This document shows, in pieces, positions 33,901-46,860 of a stretch of 64,000 nt of DNA. Every line of letters begins with the position of its first letter. The stretch's first letter is position 1. The notes beneath the pieces are model-generated. The model did no database searches, was not told the DNA's origin, and saw only the letters and a program-made list of their open reading frames with translations. The translations under genes and the position numbers were made by a program. The stretch lies in contig OZ237737.1 of NCBI GenBank assembly GCA_965178125.1, positions 744,001 to 808,000 of the forward strand. The letters run 5' to 3'. Source of the stretch: Bilabrum cf. latius (lineage: Eukaryota > Bigyra: Bicosoecida > Bigyra > Bicosoecida).

Positions 33901-36900
33901 CCAAGCATCTGATTCTGGGTCGCTTCAAGTCTTCGTGAACGTTTCGATTGCGGTACTGGACTTGAACGAGCCTCCAGTGCTTGCACCCAGGACGGTATAT
34001 TTGCCAGAGAACATGGCCACACCTGGTGGCGACGGTATCGGGAGAGGTCAAGCTGCGGTAGGATCGCGTATCCAAGCAAACTGGACGGACTGGAGATACA
34101 CAGGTATCAACGGACGAACGAAGTACGCCTCTCGAGTGGATGAGTACGACAGCATATTGCCTTCACTCCAAGATCACTTGGATTCTGCCGTGTTCGCACT
34201 TGATCCGGATTTTCCCGGCGATCGCTCGAGTCAGAATAACTACTAGCCTCTGCGATATGTGCTGCACATGCTGGAAGGACGCGGGTATACCAATGATGCC
34301 TTGGATGGGAACAGCACGACGTGGACGCCGTAGAACGCAAGCGTAGTTCAGTTTGATGTAGACCTGGCCCGTGGGCTGTGTGAAAATGATACGCTGCGAG
34401 TCGCAACTGCTTAGGCTGAGGGGTCTGAGGCAGAGAATCTGTACTGGCAAGTGGGCTGTGATTACTTTGGCGTAGGAAGATCGCCCAGTGCGCGATTTCA
34501 GTTTGAAATCGAGAACTTCGGACCCGAAGCCGTGATCGGTCCGAATCCCACGGCCATATCAGGCAATGACACTTTTGTAGGCTACGACAACGCTTGCACG
34601 GCGAACTTAGCAGAGTATCTGGATTTAGTAGAGGCAGGGGTGCTATCCAGTCACATGGAGGCTGGTAACTTTACCTTGTTGCCCCAGTGCAACTTCTCGT
34701 CCTTGGTATCAGACTCAAAAATGGCGGTGCAACGTCTGTATCCGTTCTTTCTTGGCATCCATCCGTCATATGGCATGATATTCCTGGCAAATGGAACTTT
34801 GAATGCCGAGTTTAGGGACAGTGGTCACGAGCCATTCTACCAAGTGCTCGTCTCCGTGTACGACAGCCCACGGGCTGCAAGTGGGAGCAGCCCGCTGCAG
34901 CCAGAGCGCCTAGTGTAGCGAGTCGTTGTGAATGTTAGCATTGTCGACGTAAAGGAACGTTCATTTGTTGAGACTCTTAACGGGGAAGCAGACTTGCTGG
35001 GTCAGGAGAGTGCCGAGTTGGGGTAGTACATCGACGAGAGTGACGTTGGAAGTCCACCATCGGAGAATGTCGGCTTGCAGATTTTCGATGAGGACGACGA
35101 AGACCTCTACATTTCCATCGAGACAACGTAGGAGCTACCAGACGGGCAGCTTGTCCAGATGTTTGGAATTGAGGGTCTGCAACAGACCTACAAGATCCCG
35201 CGTCCGCCAGGCAGGGGGGTTCCAAGACCACCTGTGGGCGTCACCGCAATCGACGACCTCCGCTCCGGGACGCACCAGGTGGAGATTCGAGTGCTGGATC
35301 CTATCGATTTTGACGAGGTATTGTCACCGGCATGGAACACTACGACGATTGCGAGGGCGCCTGTGCCCCCGGAAGAAGAGGGTGCCCTCGGTGAGCCCAT
35401 TGTATCAGCAGAGGCGGATGGCACAACGAGCTTGCTCCTGTCCACCCCCGCTACCCCCCTTTCGATTGCCATTGAGGACAGGAATGAGCCCCCAGAGTTA
35501 CGAGTCGGATTGTTCCCAATTTTTGTCCCGGAGAATGCGACGGCAGGCACGGTGCTCGGGATCGTACATGGCGATGATCCAGATATGTTCCAGGACCTGA
35601 GCTTCTCCGTCACTGGTACACTGCAAGAGTATTTTGAGCTACGCCCTATCCTAACCTCGGAAGCGGACCACCGCGCTTTCCTGGAGTCCGAGAAATTGCT
35701 GAAGGAAACGGAGGCAATCCCGTGCGAGGTGCGCGCCAAGTTTGCGAGGCAATCCGGCATCGTCAGGAGTGCCGAGCTTGTGCTCGCATTGGATGCCCTG
35801 GACTACGAGTCGGTGAGAGCATACGGCGTCGACATAAATATTCAAGACGATGCGTACCTTAACATTCTGCGGAGCTCGATAGGCAGCGGGCTGCAGCAGA
35901 GGTACAGCTTCTTGGATCCGCGCGGGAACACAATACCTGCCTGCGTGGGCGACCAGCAACCCGTTGCCTACCAATACGACTCTCGAGATGCCATCTAGGA
36001 CGTTCAAGCGAATGGAAACCTCGTAGTCGTCACTGATATTGACGATGTGCCGATCGTGGAAGAAATCTTCACCACGAGCCCTGCAGGGCTGGGCACTGGA
36101 GGCGGTCAGTCTGTAGCTTTCATCGGAAAGAATCTTGGTTCGGGCGTTGCACCAGGACCAAACATTCCTTTCGTAGTTTCAGCTTCCTACATGAATGCGC
36201 AGGGCGATTCGTTCCTCTTCCAGGACTGCGTTGTTCGCGAGGCTCACGTGCGGCTGGCTTGCTCCTCTGTGCCGGGGTTCGGCTCTGGGTACCGTGCTAG
36301 GATCTGGATGAACGTGCTCCAGAGCCAGTTGGGGGGTCTCGACGCCGGTGGTGACTTTTCTACTCCTGTCAATGAGGCTTATCTGAACGGCCAAGGACTC
36401 GAAAAAGAAGTCCCGCCTGCCGCCTGGAGGGCATTGGAAACTACTGGGATTGTTGCTCCCTCAACTTCAACTACCCAGGGGCAGGCAGTGATTGCACAGT
36501 AGGCCTCTAGGAGACGGGTAGTTCAGTTTTCCAACTGGACAATAGACTTGATAACATATGCACCCCCTTCCATCAAGAGATTCGATGGTCCTGGAGCCAT
36601 TGACTCCCTCACGACCGGCGGTCAGCAGATCGACATCATTGGGACTGATTTTGCGACGATTTAGAGCCAGCAACTGGAGTCTGTTTTCTATGGTCCAGCT
36701 GGTTTTGAGTATTAGGCCTTGAATTGCTCCGTAACACAGGACCACCAGCGGATTTCGTGCACAACCGTCGAGGGTGTGGGCGAGAACATCCGCTGGGTTG
36801 TCACGGTGGCTGGGCAGAGATCAGAGACGCCTACCACCTAGTACGAGGTGCCAGAGATATCGGACGTCGTTGTGGTTGGCAACGATCTCAGGGTGCTAGG

Positions 36901-39900
36901 CAGAACTAGCGGCATTTGCAACCTGAGCCTTTCGGAGGTGATGCAGGATCTGCAAGACGGCTGGTAGTCGAATCAAAACACCACTCAGGCAGACGTGGAG
37001 TACACGTCGGGTGTGACCTTCCTAGACACCGTTGGATAGGAGCTCTTGTTCATATGTGGATCTGGTTTTGGGCCTTCCAATGCATCGACCGGGAACCAGG
37101 TTGATGATGTTACCTATGGCTTGGTAAATGGCTTTGATACAGGCGGTCTGGCAACTTTTGACGAAGTGGTGCAATTCCGAGCGGATGACTGCATCGTCGC
37201 AGTATCACACCAGGTGATCCGGTGCATCACTTCCGGTGGCGTTGGTGCGAACTTGCAGGCTCGGGTGACGATTGCAAGGCAAGTCTCCTAGCCCTCGCAG
37301 GCTCTATTGAGCTACAAGCCCCCCAAGATATTGGAAGCTGTCGTGTCAGCAACTGGGGCTGGAGGTGCTGGGGCAGGAGAAGCGCCTACCGCAGGCAACA
37401 ACGTGCAAATCCAAGTAAGTGGTGAGAACTTTGGGTCTAGGTTGTTCTAGCCAACAGTGCGGTACGGCAGTACCACTGGTAACGCGAGCAGGGCTGAGGC
37501 CGCAATCCAAGCAACTAGTGTTAATCCGATAGGCGAGTCACTGGTGACATTCAATTTGCCGCCTGGTCATGGCAAGGCATGGCCCTTGGAAATCGAGTTG
37601 CGAGGCTAGGTTAGCGAGACACACTTGGGCTTCGGATACTCCAGGCCTCACATGACTCGTATTGAGTACATCAGTGGAACTCGCGATCAGCTCCCGATCC
37701 GGCTGAGGCTGTTCGGCCGAAATCTTGGCGAATGTTGCTGGCTGCGACGCATGGCTGATCTGGGTGGCGTGTACGGAATCTACAGAAATGGCACTTCCTT
37801 TGCGGCAAAACCGGAGGTCTATGATAGCCTCAAGAGCGAACCGTGGCTATTGAAGCGCGGCAAGCTCTCCGATAAGGACCTGGAGGACCTTGGAGGCAAG
37901 CATAATCCTCCCTTTTGCGATACTGACCCTACTCATCCGATCTGCGTAGAGACAGATTTGGCTGATCCTCCCCAGTTCTCCAAAAGGTCCCTGGAGTAGA
38001 TTAGGAATTGTCGTTGCTACGAGCCGCACGCATTCGATCATGTCCCGTCGGACTCGCCGATCATACCAGACATCAGAAATCAAGCAGTGCTGGCTTCTCC
38101 TTGGCGCGAGCGCGTTTCGATCATTGATGCGCCCGGCACTGGCGACAATGGCACCATGAATTTGGAGCTACAACCCCTGGTAAATAACACAGAGCAGCAG
38201 TCTGAATGTTTCATTACTAGGGTGACGGATTCGGCAATCGATTGCTTGCTGTATCGGTTAAGTGGTCAGATGACGGTGTTCATCGGCGGGCAAGCCTCCA
38301 CCGGGCAGGACGCATTCGCCGATCCCAGCGAATGTCCGATTCCCCTAGACGTCAATGGGGAGTGTGGGGTGGATGCCCTTGCCTTCAGCTATTCTGATGT
38401 CAGGAATGCTCCGTCCATCGATACGGTGAATACCTATCCCACCGCTAACCGTCCCATACCAACCACAGGCGGTACTGTCATGTTGATCCAGGGTTCGAAC
38501 TTTGGACAGCAAATTGGTGACGTTGAGGTACGGTGGTACCGGCCAGATCAGTCAGACGCTGAGTAGCCTGAAAGCGTGTCACTCCGCAGCAAGGGGTTGC
38601 TATCCCAGGCCAATTGGACCGATGGGGATATTTGGTTCGTCACTCCACCGGGATACGGAAGGACTCAAGTTGTCGTTAGCATCCCTGGCACGTTCCCGCC
38701 GAAAACTGCCTCTAGTTTCTTTGACTACAGCAACCCTGAGATAACTTCGCTTGAAAACAACGCGGGACCTACCAACGGATATCTGCCCGATCATGTACGC
38801 GACTCGCTCAGCTCTAGTTCAACTGTCACCGATGACTTTGATGTTTATCCCAGGCCCAGCCCCGATAACGACACATGCGAGCCGGGGGAGGCTCGATAGG
38901 GCAAGCTCCCCTGCTGGAAGGATTCCGCCCTCGTACAGGGAAAGCAACTTGTGATCAACGGCAACAACTTCGGCCCGCCTCCCACTACGCTCCGCTTCGG
39001 CGAAACCTCGACTAGCAGGACCATCGCAGGAGTAACAACCACTATCACCGGGAAAGACGGGAAAGAGCGGCAAGTAGACTACCCTCGCGCCGATTTCGAG
39101 TTTTGGTACAACCACCCAGACGAGGCAACGCGCAACTCTCTGCGGCAAATCGTAGAAGATCTCAGGGCCCTCGACCCGACCACTGGCGCATACGGCACCC
39201 TGCAGATCCGACTGGAAGGTTTGAAGCAATCCCTGAGAGAGCAAAGGCTCGAGACCCTCTCACAGCGTGGCACAACGGAGAACTACGTGGAAGTCGGTGG
39301 CCGTCTATGCCCCCACTCCTTTTGGGATAACACTCGCATTGTGTGCAAGCCTCCAGAAGGCACTGGCAATAGCGCAGTTGTTGTACGCGTCTTCAATCGC
39401 TAGGGTGGCCCTGACGGGTCATATACTGGAAGTGGATCCGGCTGGACGTATGTCTACGATAGCCCCGTAGTAAAGCACGTGTACATGGAGGCTGACCCTG
39501 GGCGTCCCACCCACGGTACCACCGACGGAGGCGAACTCGTCATCTTGGAGGGCCGAAACTTTGGGCGGTACTTCAGTGAGTCCACGATACGGCCTCAGAT
39601 CACCATCGGGTCTCTCGACCCTATCGATGTGGTAGCTCCTCTGAGGACGAATCCGGCCACCTGGTACCACAACCGCTTGGTATTTCGCTCCCCTGAAGCA
39701 ACTCAGCCCGAATCCATGGGTGCAGAGATAAATATCACAGTGTCGCTCGGTAATGTGCAGTCAGAGCCAGTTGCTCTGTTTGGCTTTGACCCGCCGATCA
39801 TCACAAGCATCCGCGAACGCGTGAGTCCTCAGGATGATGATCCTAACGCCGGATGGGGTTCGGTGTTGATGCCAGAGTGGGAGCGCGTGAACGTCTCGTT

Positions 39901-42900
39901 GGGTTCCGATGGCGGTTGCGACCGGGAAGGTGCGACCAAGCCAACGGATTGCTTGCGATGACGCGCATACCCTCTCTGTGTTCAGGAGAGGGGCGGAGAT
40001 TGGGTAATTTTTGAAGAAAGTTCCTGCTCCGTTCATTTAACATGAACAGCGCCGGTAGCCATCGGATCGACCCGGCGGCGCGCGGGGCAGCAGGCAGCGC
40101 CAGGGTGATCGCCGCAGCTGCAGTGTTCGCTCGCGCGGTAGGCCAACCTGCGGTCACGTTGGCCGATTTAGCTACTCGATATGGTATGAATGATGCTGTG
40201 TTCTCGGATTTCATTGCTCGTCTCAACGTGCAGCGCGACACCATGGCACCTCGCGATCCCGATCTTCGACGTTCACACGATGCGGGGTTCCTGTGCTACT
40301 TGCTCGACAGGTACTCATCAAAGCAGTCCTTTACGGCATCACGGTCCATTAATGCTGTCAAGAGCACCGCTCTCGCCAGGTTCGTGTCAAATGGGACGCT
40401 AACGACTCTCGGTGCACGGCTGCTTCTGCCGGCGTCGCCGAGCTCTCAGAGATTGGAGTACAAGCCCGATATCGAAACCACGGAAGACTGGAATGTGTTC
40501 TACTTTGATGCCCCTAATATCTCCTCTGTCTCTGGTGAGATGACGTCCAAGCTTTCTAGTGCCAGACTTCTGGGCATGGAATCGACGCAGTGGGGCTACG
40601 CACGTAGCTAGCGAGCTATTCCATACGAGGACCAACGCAGTTTGCTGTCCACAAGACGCTCCAAGGCACCTCAAGCGCAACATTGGAGGTAGCTGCAAAC
40701 GGCAGAAGGGGCAAGTGCACGCACACCGTGGTATCTCGAGTACCAGGATAGGTTGCGCGATGCTCGACACAATGCGAGCACTCCAGACCACGTCGTTCGT
40801 GTGAATGCGATGGAAGCAGTCATCGTGATTGAGGGGTTCAATTTTGGCAGTAGAGAGAACGATGTGACCATCACCATCGGTGGGCAAAATTGCGGTCCAG
40901 TCGACGACACTCCATTGTGGAAAATCACCGGAGACACGCCGTTCCTCGAGTGCCAAGTAGGGGGCCTAGTCGTTGGTCATCATTAGGTAGAAATCACAGT
41001 TGCAAACCAAGAGGTTGTGATTCCACCGGGAGAGTCTGGACTTTTCGCTGAGTGTCCAAAGAATTTTTTCGCAACGGAAGAGGGTGTGCACGATTGCATC
41101 CCGTGTCCGAAGTGTACGACTCCAACTTGTGAAGCAAATGGCCTGACCGACGACGAAGCCAGCTTCTGCGACGGAGGGACAACTGCGCCCTATTCGAGGG
41201 CGAAGTTCTGGTTGTACAATGGCACAAACAGAATTAATACCACAAGTACCCGAGGCTTCGCTCTCGACGTGTGTCTTCCAGTATTGGAGCAGCTGAATCC
41301 TTGCCTGCCAGACAACGAATGCAAGGCAGGCTACGTCCAAGAGAATGCCTGCAGCGTCTGCATGCCTGGGTTCCAGCGAGATATTATTGAGAAAACTTGT
41401 GTTAAATGCCCAGAATAGCCTATTCTCTTCATGATCTTGCTGCTTGGGGCGGCTCTGATCGTCGGTGTTCTCCTGTTTGCTCTGTACCGTGTGTCGCCAA
41501 GCGTCGCGGCAGCATCGGTGGCTCTCGATTTTTTCCGTGAGTATATGACTAGTTTGTGCTTATCCTATTTTGCTACAGATGTGAATGCCCTTTTGGTCCC
41601 AATATGTGTCTCTCTTTGCCCCGCAGAAACTCTGAGTGTGATAGGCTCCCTGCCATTGAGCTACCCTCCTGCGCTGGCCGCACTGTTCTAGTATGCCCAG
41701 GCATCTGCCTCGAACGTAGACGCAGCCTCTCCGAGCTGTGCTGCAGCCAATTTCGGGTACATCGAGGCCTGGATTTTTAGTATGAGTCTGCCTGCCTTAG
41801 TACCGGTATGTATTATTGTCGCAAATCTGGTTGTGGTAGCGTACAAGCTTGCTTGCAGGACAAGTGCTGGTGATTAGAGGTCTCTGTGGAAGCACGCTGA
41901 CGCTGGCTTTGGTTTCATCATCTTAGCGTGGCTATTTTTGTACATCCTTGTGGTGAGCAAGGGATTTGAGATTCAGCAGTGCAGAGAGACAGGGGACGGT
42001 CCCGTTCTTCGCGCTGATCCTGAAATCCCGTGCGGAGACGAGCGACACAATGCCTTCGTGTTTGCTGCTAACGTGCTGCTCCTTCTCTATGGAATCGGGA
42101 TTCCGCTGCTGTTTGGCGTCTTGTTGTGGCACTATGGTCCTGCGATTTAGTACGACCAGGCCCTCAGAGAGCGTGGGTTGGCAGGCTCGAGGGACACGAA
42201 CGCTTTCTTTAACCTCGGCAAGCGCTTGCGGCGGCTGTATTTCAAGTACAGAGCCGACGCGTACTACTGGTCTGAGCTTATTTTACTACGCAAGGCTGTA
42301 CTTGTGGTGATTGCGGCTCAGCTGCTTGAGAAGCCGCTGCTAGCAGCGTCCTCAATTCTTACGTCACTCTTTGTTGCGTACACGCTGCAGCTAGTGTACT
42401 AGCCTTACAGGAGCCACACTCAAGAAAAAGCGAAGCAAGACGCTCAGAAGGCGAAAGAGACACAAAAACAGCTTGAGGCTGCTGTTCTGGCCACGGGCAA
42501 GGTGTCTGCAGGCCAAGCCGCCCGAGTCGTCGCGAGTGCAGTAGCACGAATCGGTGAGGGGTCTGCTTCGCCGATCCTGGAGTAGGATGGCAAAGGGAAT
42601 GGGACAGGTGCTGCTGGGGCTACTTCCGACACAGAGGGCACAAGTGGGAAGAGTGGGAAAGCTCGTCGGGCAGTTCTGTTTGGGCAGGGCTCTGGCAAAG
42701 GTGGTAAGGGTGCCTCTGCGCTTGGCAGAGGAGGAAGCGGTTCCGGCGCAATGAGGATGGCTTCATCTCAACTTACCTCGGGGAGGAGCAGGCATGGGAT
42801 CAGTGAACTTGCCGCTCTAAAGGGTAGCGCGATGGAGGCACTGGCAGTTGCGTCGCCACTGCACGGTACCCTGCTCAAGAGATCAGCCGTGCGCTCCCGT

Positions 42901-45900
42901 GTCGACGATGAAGACTTCGCAGGGATCATGGCATCTGACCAACGATGGTCAACCAAGAGCATCATGCACAATTCCCGGGCCCGGCAAGAGAGGGAGCGAC
43001 GAGCGTAGGCAGCTAGCCTTGGCCGCACGTTGGCACGGTCAACCTTGGTTTCACATGAAAGCGGTGCACCTAGCAATCAGTCGAATGGTGCCTTCCCGAC
43101 CCTTGCTGAGCAGCATGCACGCTTTGCAGAAGCAAACGAAAGCAAGGACAGCCCAGTATCGGTGTCTTCGAGGAACCCGCTGGTTCGCGCCGCTGATGCA
43201 GCTGCCCCAAGCGCCTCTGCTACCGCTAGCAGGAGTCCACCACTGGGAGATTCCGTGGCGCCCACACCTCCTCCTGGTGTCGCAATCGTCCCGAGCTCAG
43301 GTTATTAGAAGAAAAGGTCTAAGTCCAAGAAAGACAGGCCCGCCTTCATCCCGGACCCGATCCGTGACTCTGTGTGCTGCGGCGTTCCAGGCTGCGCAGG
43401 CTGGACTCTCTGGTTCTGCTTCTGTTGTGGCTTCCTCTGTATGTGCGGTGACCGAAACAAGAGCAAGGTTAAACTCCGCATCGAGGCAAGGAGTGGCGGT
43501 GAAGCCAAGATCAAGACCAAGATCATTGCTGACATGAATACTCTCGAGGTGAGGTATTGCCCACCGTGCTGATACATCGGCGTGCGCATATGCAGAAACA
43601 TTGCATCCTTGTATTTCCGCGTGCTGTTGCTTTTTTACATACTTCGCAGGCTACTGCCCTCTTCTGTTCGGTTCTCGTGCTACTGAGCGGGATCATCTTT
43701 GCCGCAGCTGATGCTGCTGGTGAAATTGAGGTGAGTCTGAGCCCTTCCGTATCGTGATTGCCCGGTTGTACTTGGCAGGAATGGATCATTTGACATTGAT
43801 ACGATAAACTCAACTTTCATGCCTTGCAGAGTGGAAATCAGCGAACGATGCTGGAGTACATGGTGTTCTCGATCGTCATGATGGCGACTGGGTACTGCGT
43901 GCTCGCGGTCATTTGGGAGCTGCAAGAAAGTGTGAAGTACTACCTGGCCAGCTGCAAGACACGATATGGTGCGGCAAGCATTGCAAGGACACGTCAAAAA
44001 GCGATTGACACCGCGACATCCAATATGGTACAGCGTGCAAGGGCTGCCCGGCACAGGCGCCAGGCCGAGATTTAGAGGCAGAGCAACCCGTTGATGGCCT
44101 CATTCCCTGCGCCTGGCTCCGACAGATCCTTAAATGGTGACGGTGAGGCAGGTGCGGCATCTTGCTGTGGCTCTTTGCTAGGTACCTGTTGCCCTTGCTG
44201 GTATGATTCCTAGCAGAGTATACAGAGTGGACGCGGTGCTCCCGGGGCCGGCAGCCCTCGAACTCAGTTCGGAGGTGCTAACCCAATGATGGCCGCGAGG
44301 TCCGCGTAGTAGTCTGATGCAGCGGCAACTGGTCGCGCTGCAGCTCGTCGAGGCGGTGTCTCACTCTTGCGAACTCGAACTATGTCGTCTGGCTCTGATG
44401 ATGGAGATCTGGCAAATGGTAGCTCACGCTCTATCGGTGAAGAGAGCAGCAGCCCGAAAGGAAGCGGACCTGGCGGGGCCACCGCCTAGAAGAAGAAGAA
44501 GCGAACTCATCATGACTCTATGGCTGGCGGACTCTGGACCGGGGAGGTGAAGGGAGTGCTTCTACAGGTGCCGCATGATGTAGCTGGGCAGCAGGACTAG
44601 GCTGTTGTGGACTACGACGAAGCGACTAGACGCAGAACTGCCATGATTCAGGTGGCCAATAAGGAGGCTAGGAAGCTTCGTAAGAAGAATTTTGGCCTGC
44701 TGACGCTCCTGGGCGGTTCTCAGAGTGGTCGTGGCGTTGGGGCCAGACAATCGATCAATGCAAACGCTGACAGCGATGACTTCGACGACGACGACACATC
44801 TTCTTCCGATGACGAGGCCTAGTCAACTGACGAGGACGACAACGGGCCGGATCCCTACGAGCCTGGCCTCTCAACGGAAGAGAGACTGTCCAGGGCCCGC
44901 GCAATTGCTGCCCGCCGTGAGGAGAGGGCAGAGCGACGCAAGCAGAGGGTCGCAAAGGGTAGCAAGAAGGTCGGCAAGAGTGGGAATGGCAAGAAGAAGG
45001 AGAAGAAGAAGAAGAAGAAGATCAAAGACAAGATCAAGGTTGCCCATCACCAACTGTCGGTTCACTTTGGACAGGCTTGGGGGCTCAGTGTGCCGGCAGG
45101 CCAAGAGATTTCCATCACGCTCAAGGTGGATACCACGACGGTCAAGACCAAACTTCCTTACAAGCCTCACGTTGAGACGCGCCTAAAGGAAATGACGCTG
45201 CCAATATTCAACCCGAGCAGAGGTGGTGACGTACTGCATGGCAGCATCAAGGTGAAAGGTATGTTCACCAGCACGGTGCTCGGCACTTTCCGCTGCCCAG
45301 TTGCTGAAATGCCTCGAGGCAAGCGCAAGGAGCGAACCTTCACGTTGCATGACAGCAGTGACAACGTCAGTGGTCAGATCAGTCTGTATCTGCGGCTCTA
45401 GGCATCGGCGGGGGTGCATGTGGACAACTGGGTCGAGCTGGGCCTGGGAACCAGGGACCTGAGTCAAATTCAGACGCCTCCACCCAGCGCCGCCCCAATG
45501 GGCCGGATCGCAAGAAAATCCATTATGCACAAGCGTAGGCAGACGCGCATTGGTCAAGTGGGCTTGCTCGAAGCTGCCCGGGAGGCACAGCAGCAGAGGT
45601 CGCGCAATCGGAAGAAGCGGCGCAGCGGTGACGACGACAGCGACTCCAGCTCAGGCAGCGAGGCAGCTACGAGCAAAAGCAAGGGCAAGCGCGATGAGCA
45701 TGACGAGGAGGATGGACGCGATTATGACACTGGAGACGTCTGGTTGGAGATGCACCCGATATCGGTGGACAGCCCGCTAAAGGCCGCAAGGAGGGCCTCA
45801 AGCACGCGCTCCGGGCTGTACGCTGCGTCAAGCAGCCCGAGGAAACGACAAAAGGCCCAAGTTCTTGGGACGGCAAAGAGCGCGCGACAGCTCAACACCG

Positions 45901-46797
45901 GGGGCGATATGTCCATGTAGCGGAAGCTTCAAATCAGAGAGGCTTAGCGACGCCGAACCATGAAGGCTATGCGGCGAGCCTCCGCATTCTAGAACCAGGC
46001 CATCGCTGCGCTTGGCATGCCCATGGGTCCACAAGCAGGTGACGTAGCCAGTACGTCTGAGATTGACGGCGCCAGCAAGCTCAAGGCTACCGATCAAAGC
46101 CTAGCGAAGAGCAAGGCTGCTGATAGGCTGGCTGCGATTGGGACTGGACGGGCAGGCCGACACCACAAGGAAGCAGATCCTGTCCGCGGCGAGGCCGTGC
46201 GTAACCCTCTTGCTATCGGTGCGGCGAAGGCGCAAGCTGGTGGTGGCGAGGGCGACGGTGGGGATGCGAATCCGCTGGCGGGATTGTCGCTGGCGGACGT
46301 CTTTCGCCCGGTCGATCAGACTTCGGACCAGGTAATGCGTCCGAAGACCAATCCTCTATTCGCCACCTCTGCTACTCGTTCGCAAAAATCATCCTCAGCA
46401 CCATCAACTGAGAATCTAGGTGAGTCTAGCGGCGGTACAGCTGAATAGATACGGCGGGTATCGTCCTTGTCTGGCTTCAGAACTGACACGCGTCCTGAAT
46501 TGCTGCGCGGCCGAGGCAGGCGATCCAGGCAACAGCGAGCTTCGCGCGCTGCTTCTGAAGAAATTTGATGATAACATTGAATTAAATGATAATGCTCATC
46601 TTCTGGCTCTAAAGAAAATGATTCTAATGCAGTTTATCAAGTTTACCAGAAATCTAGCCATAGACCACGGGTCCTTGGCAGCACGTAGGCAGCTGAGGTT
46701 CTAGGATAGCAACTTCCATCCGCCCGCTCTAAATCCTACGTTGGATCGAACCGGACAGATGGAAGCCGCCAATTGGTATCCAAGCACCAAATAGTAA
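27935..46797 (+). CDS. Giant cadherin/IPT multi-TM surface protein with C2-like domain in its tail
   Basis: Seven exons proposed: 27935-27984, 28156-39929, 40118-41536, 41627-43548, 43650-43730, 43830-46419, 46520-46797 (6037 residues, total divisible by three, TAA stop). Order: signal peptide MRFLTVFALLLCSHVA; cadherin-type repeats to about residue 2640 (boundaries such as VSNVNEAPV, IDVNEAPFF); about nine IPT/TIG repeats (GGTVMLIQGSNFG, GGELVILEGRNFG) to about 4250; Cys-rich module (CIPCPKC, CSVCMPGF, CVKCPE); multi-TM block at about 4380-4670; tail with further hydrophobic segments near 43650-43920; Lys run and C2-like beta domain (GQISLYLRL end, about 5480-5600). Dozens of UAGs. The 41537-41626 intron is supported by DFFQ-TL matching DYFQVL in the paralog. 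The intron at 39930-40117 and the final one are inferred from phase. Confidence 0.85.
28481..30250 (+). repeat. Five exact-phase 354-bp tandem repeats (118-residue cadherin units)
   Basis: GTTTCGAATGTGAACGAAGC recurs at 28481, 28835, 29189, 29543, 29897 and 30251, always 354 bp apart, with no indel in 1770 bp. Copies differ at only a few bases that I could see, e.g. GGCGGCCTGTTT in copies 1 and 5, GGTGGTCTGCTT in copy 2 and GGTGGTCTGTTT in copies 3 and 4. Each unit has one UAG (28601, 28955, 29309, 29663, 30017) just before LSATDVDAGD. A partial sixth unit ends near 30273. Confidence 0.97.
30598..31345 (+). repeat. Copy A of a ~750-bp intragenic duplication
   Basis: Nearly identical to 32452-33199 (offset 1854 bp), from ATCGATGTGAACGAAGC to GTGCGGGACGCGAACGA. 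It encodes about two cadherin-type units, from IDVNEAPFFTPLD (then UAG at 30638) to VTIDVRDAND. Differences are scattered single bases without indels. Confidence 0.93.
32452..33199 (+). repeat. Copy B of a ~750-bp intragenic duplication
   Basis: Partner of 30598-31345. It shares the UAG after TPLD (32492). The sequence diverges sharply after VTIDVRDAND on the right and before VIDVNEAP on the left, so the edges match cadherin-domain boundaries. Confidence 0.93.
44988..45025 (+). repeat. AAG/GAG run coding for a Lys-rich segment
   Basis: Purine-only trinucleotide tract in the giant-gene tail, giving a Lys/Glu stretch directly before the C2-like domain; possibly a membrane-phospholipid or nuclear-type basic patch. 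Confidence 0.8.
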
Positions 46798-46860
46798 ATG
46801 CCTTCCACGAGCTGCGAGGTCACACATGGTCATTGGCCTAGCTTCTCTTGCATCGCAGCT
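46798..46860. terminator. 63-bp spacer between the two convergent giant genes
   Basis: The plus gene ends at TAA 46795-46797 and the minus gene at TGA 46863-46861. Both 3' ends and polyadenylation sites must therefore lie here or inside the opposing coding region, so the transcripts are expected to overlap. No AATAAA is seen in the spacer. Confidence 0.6.

Noticed and set aside
46420-46568. End of the plus giant gene at TGA 46566 without a last intron
   Set aside because: A GTGAGT donor at 46420 and an acceptor at 46519 in matching phase give a 100-nt intron like the others and lead to a long coding-like final exon ending in TAA. I kept this as the preferred but unproven model.
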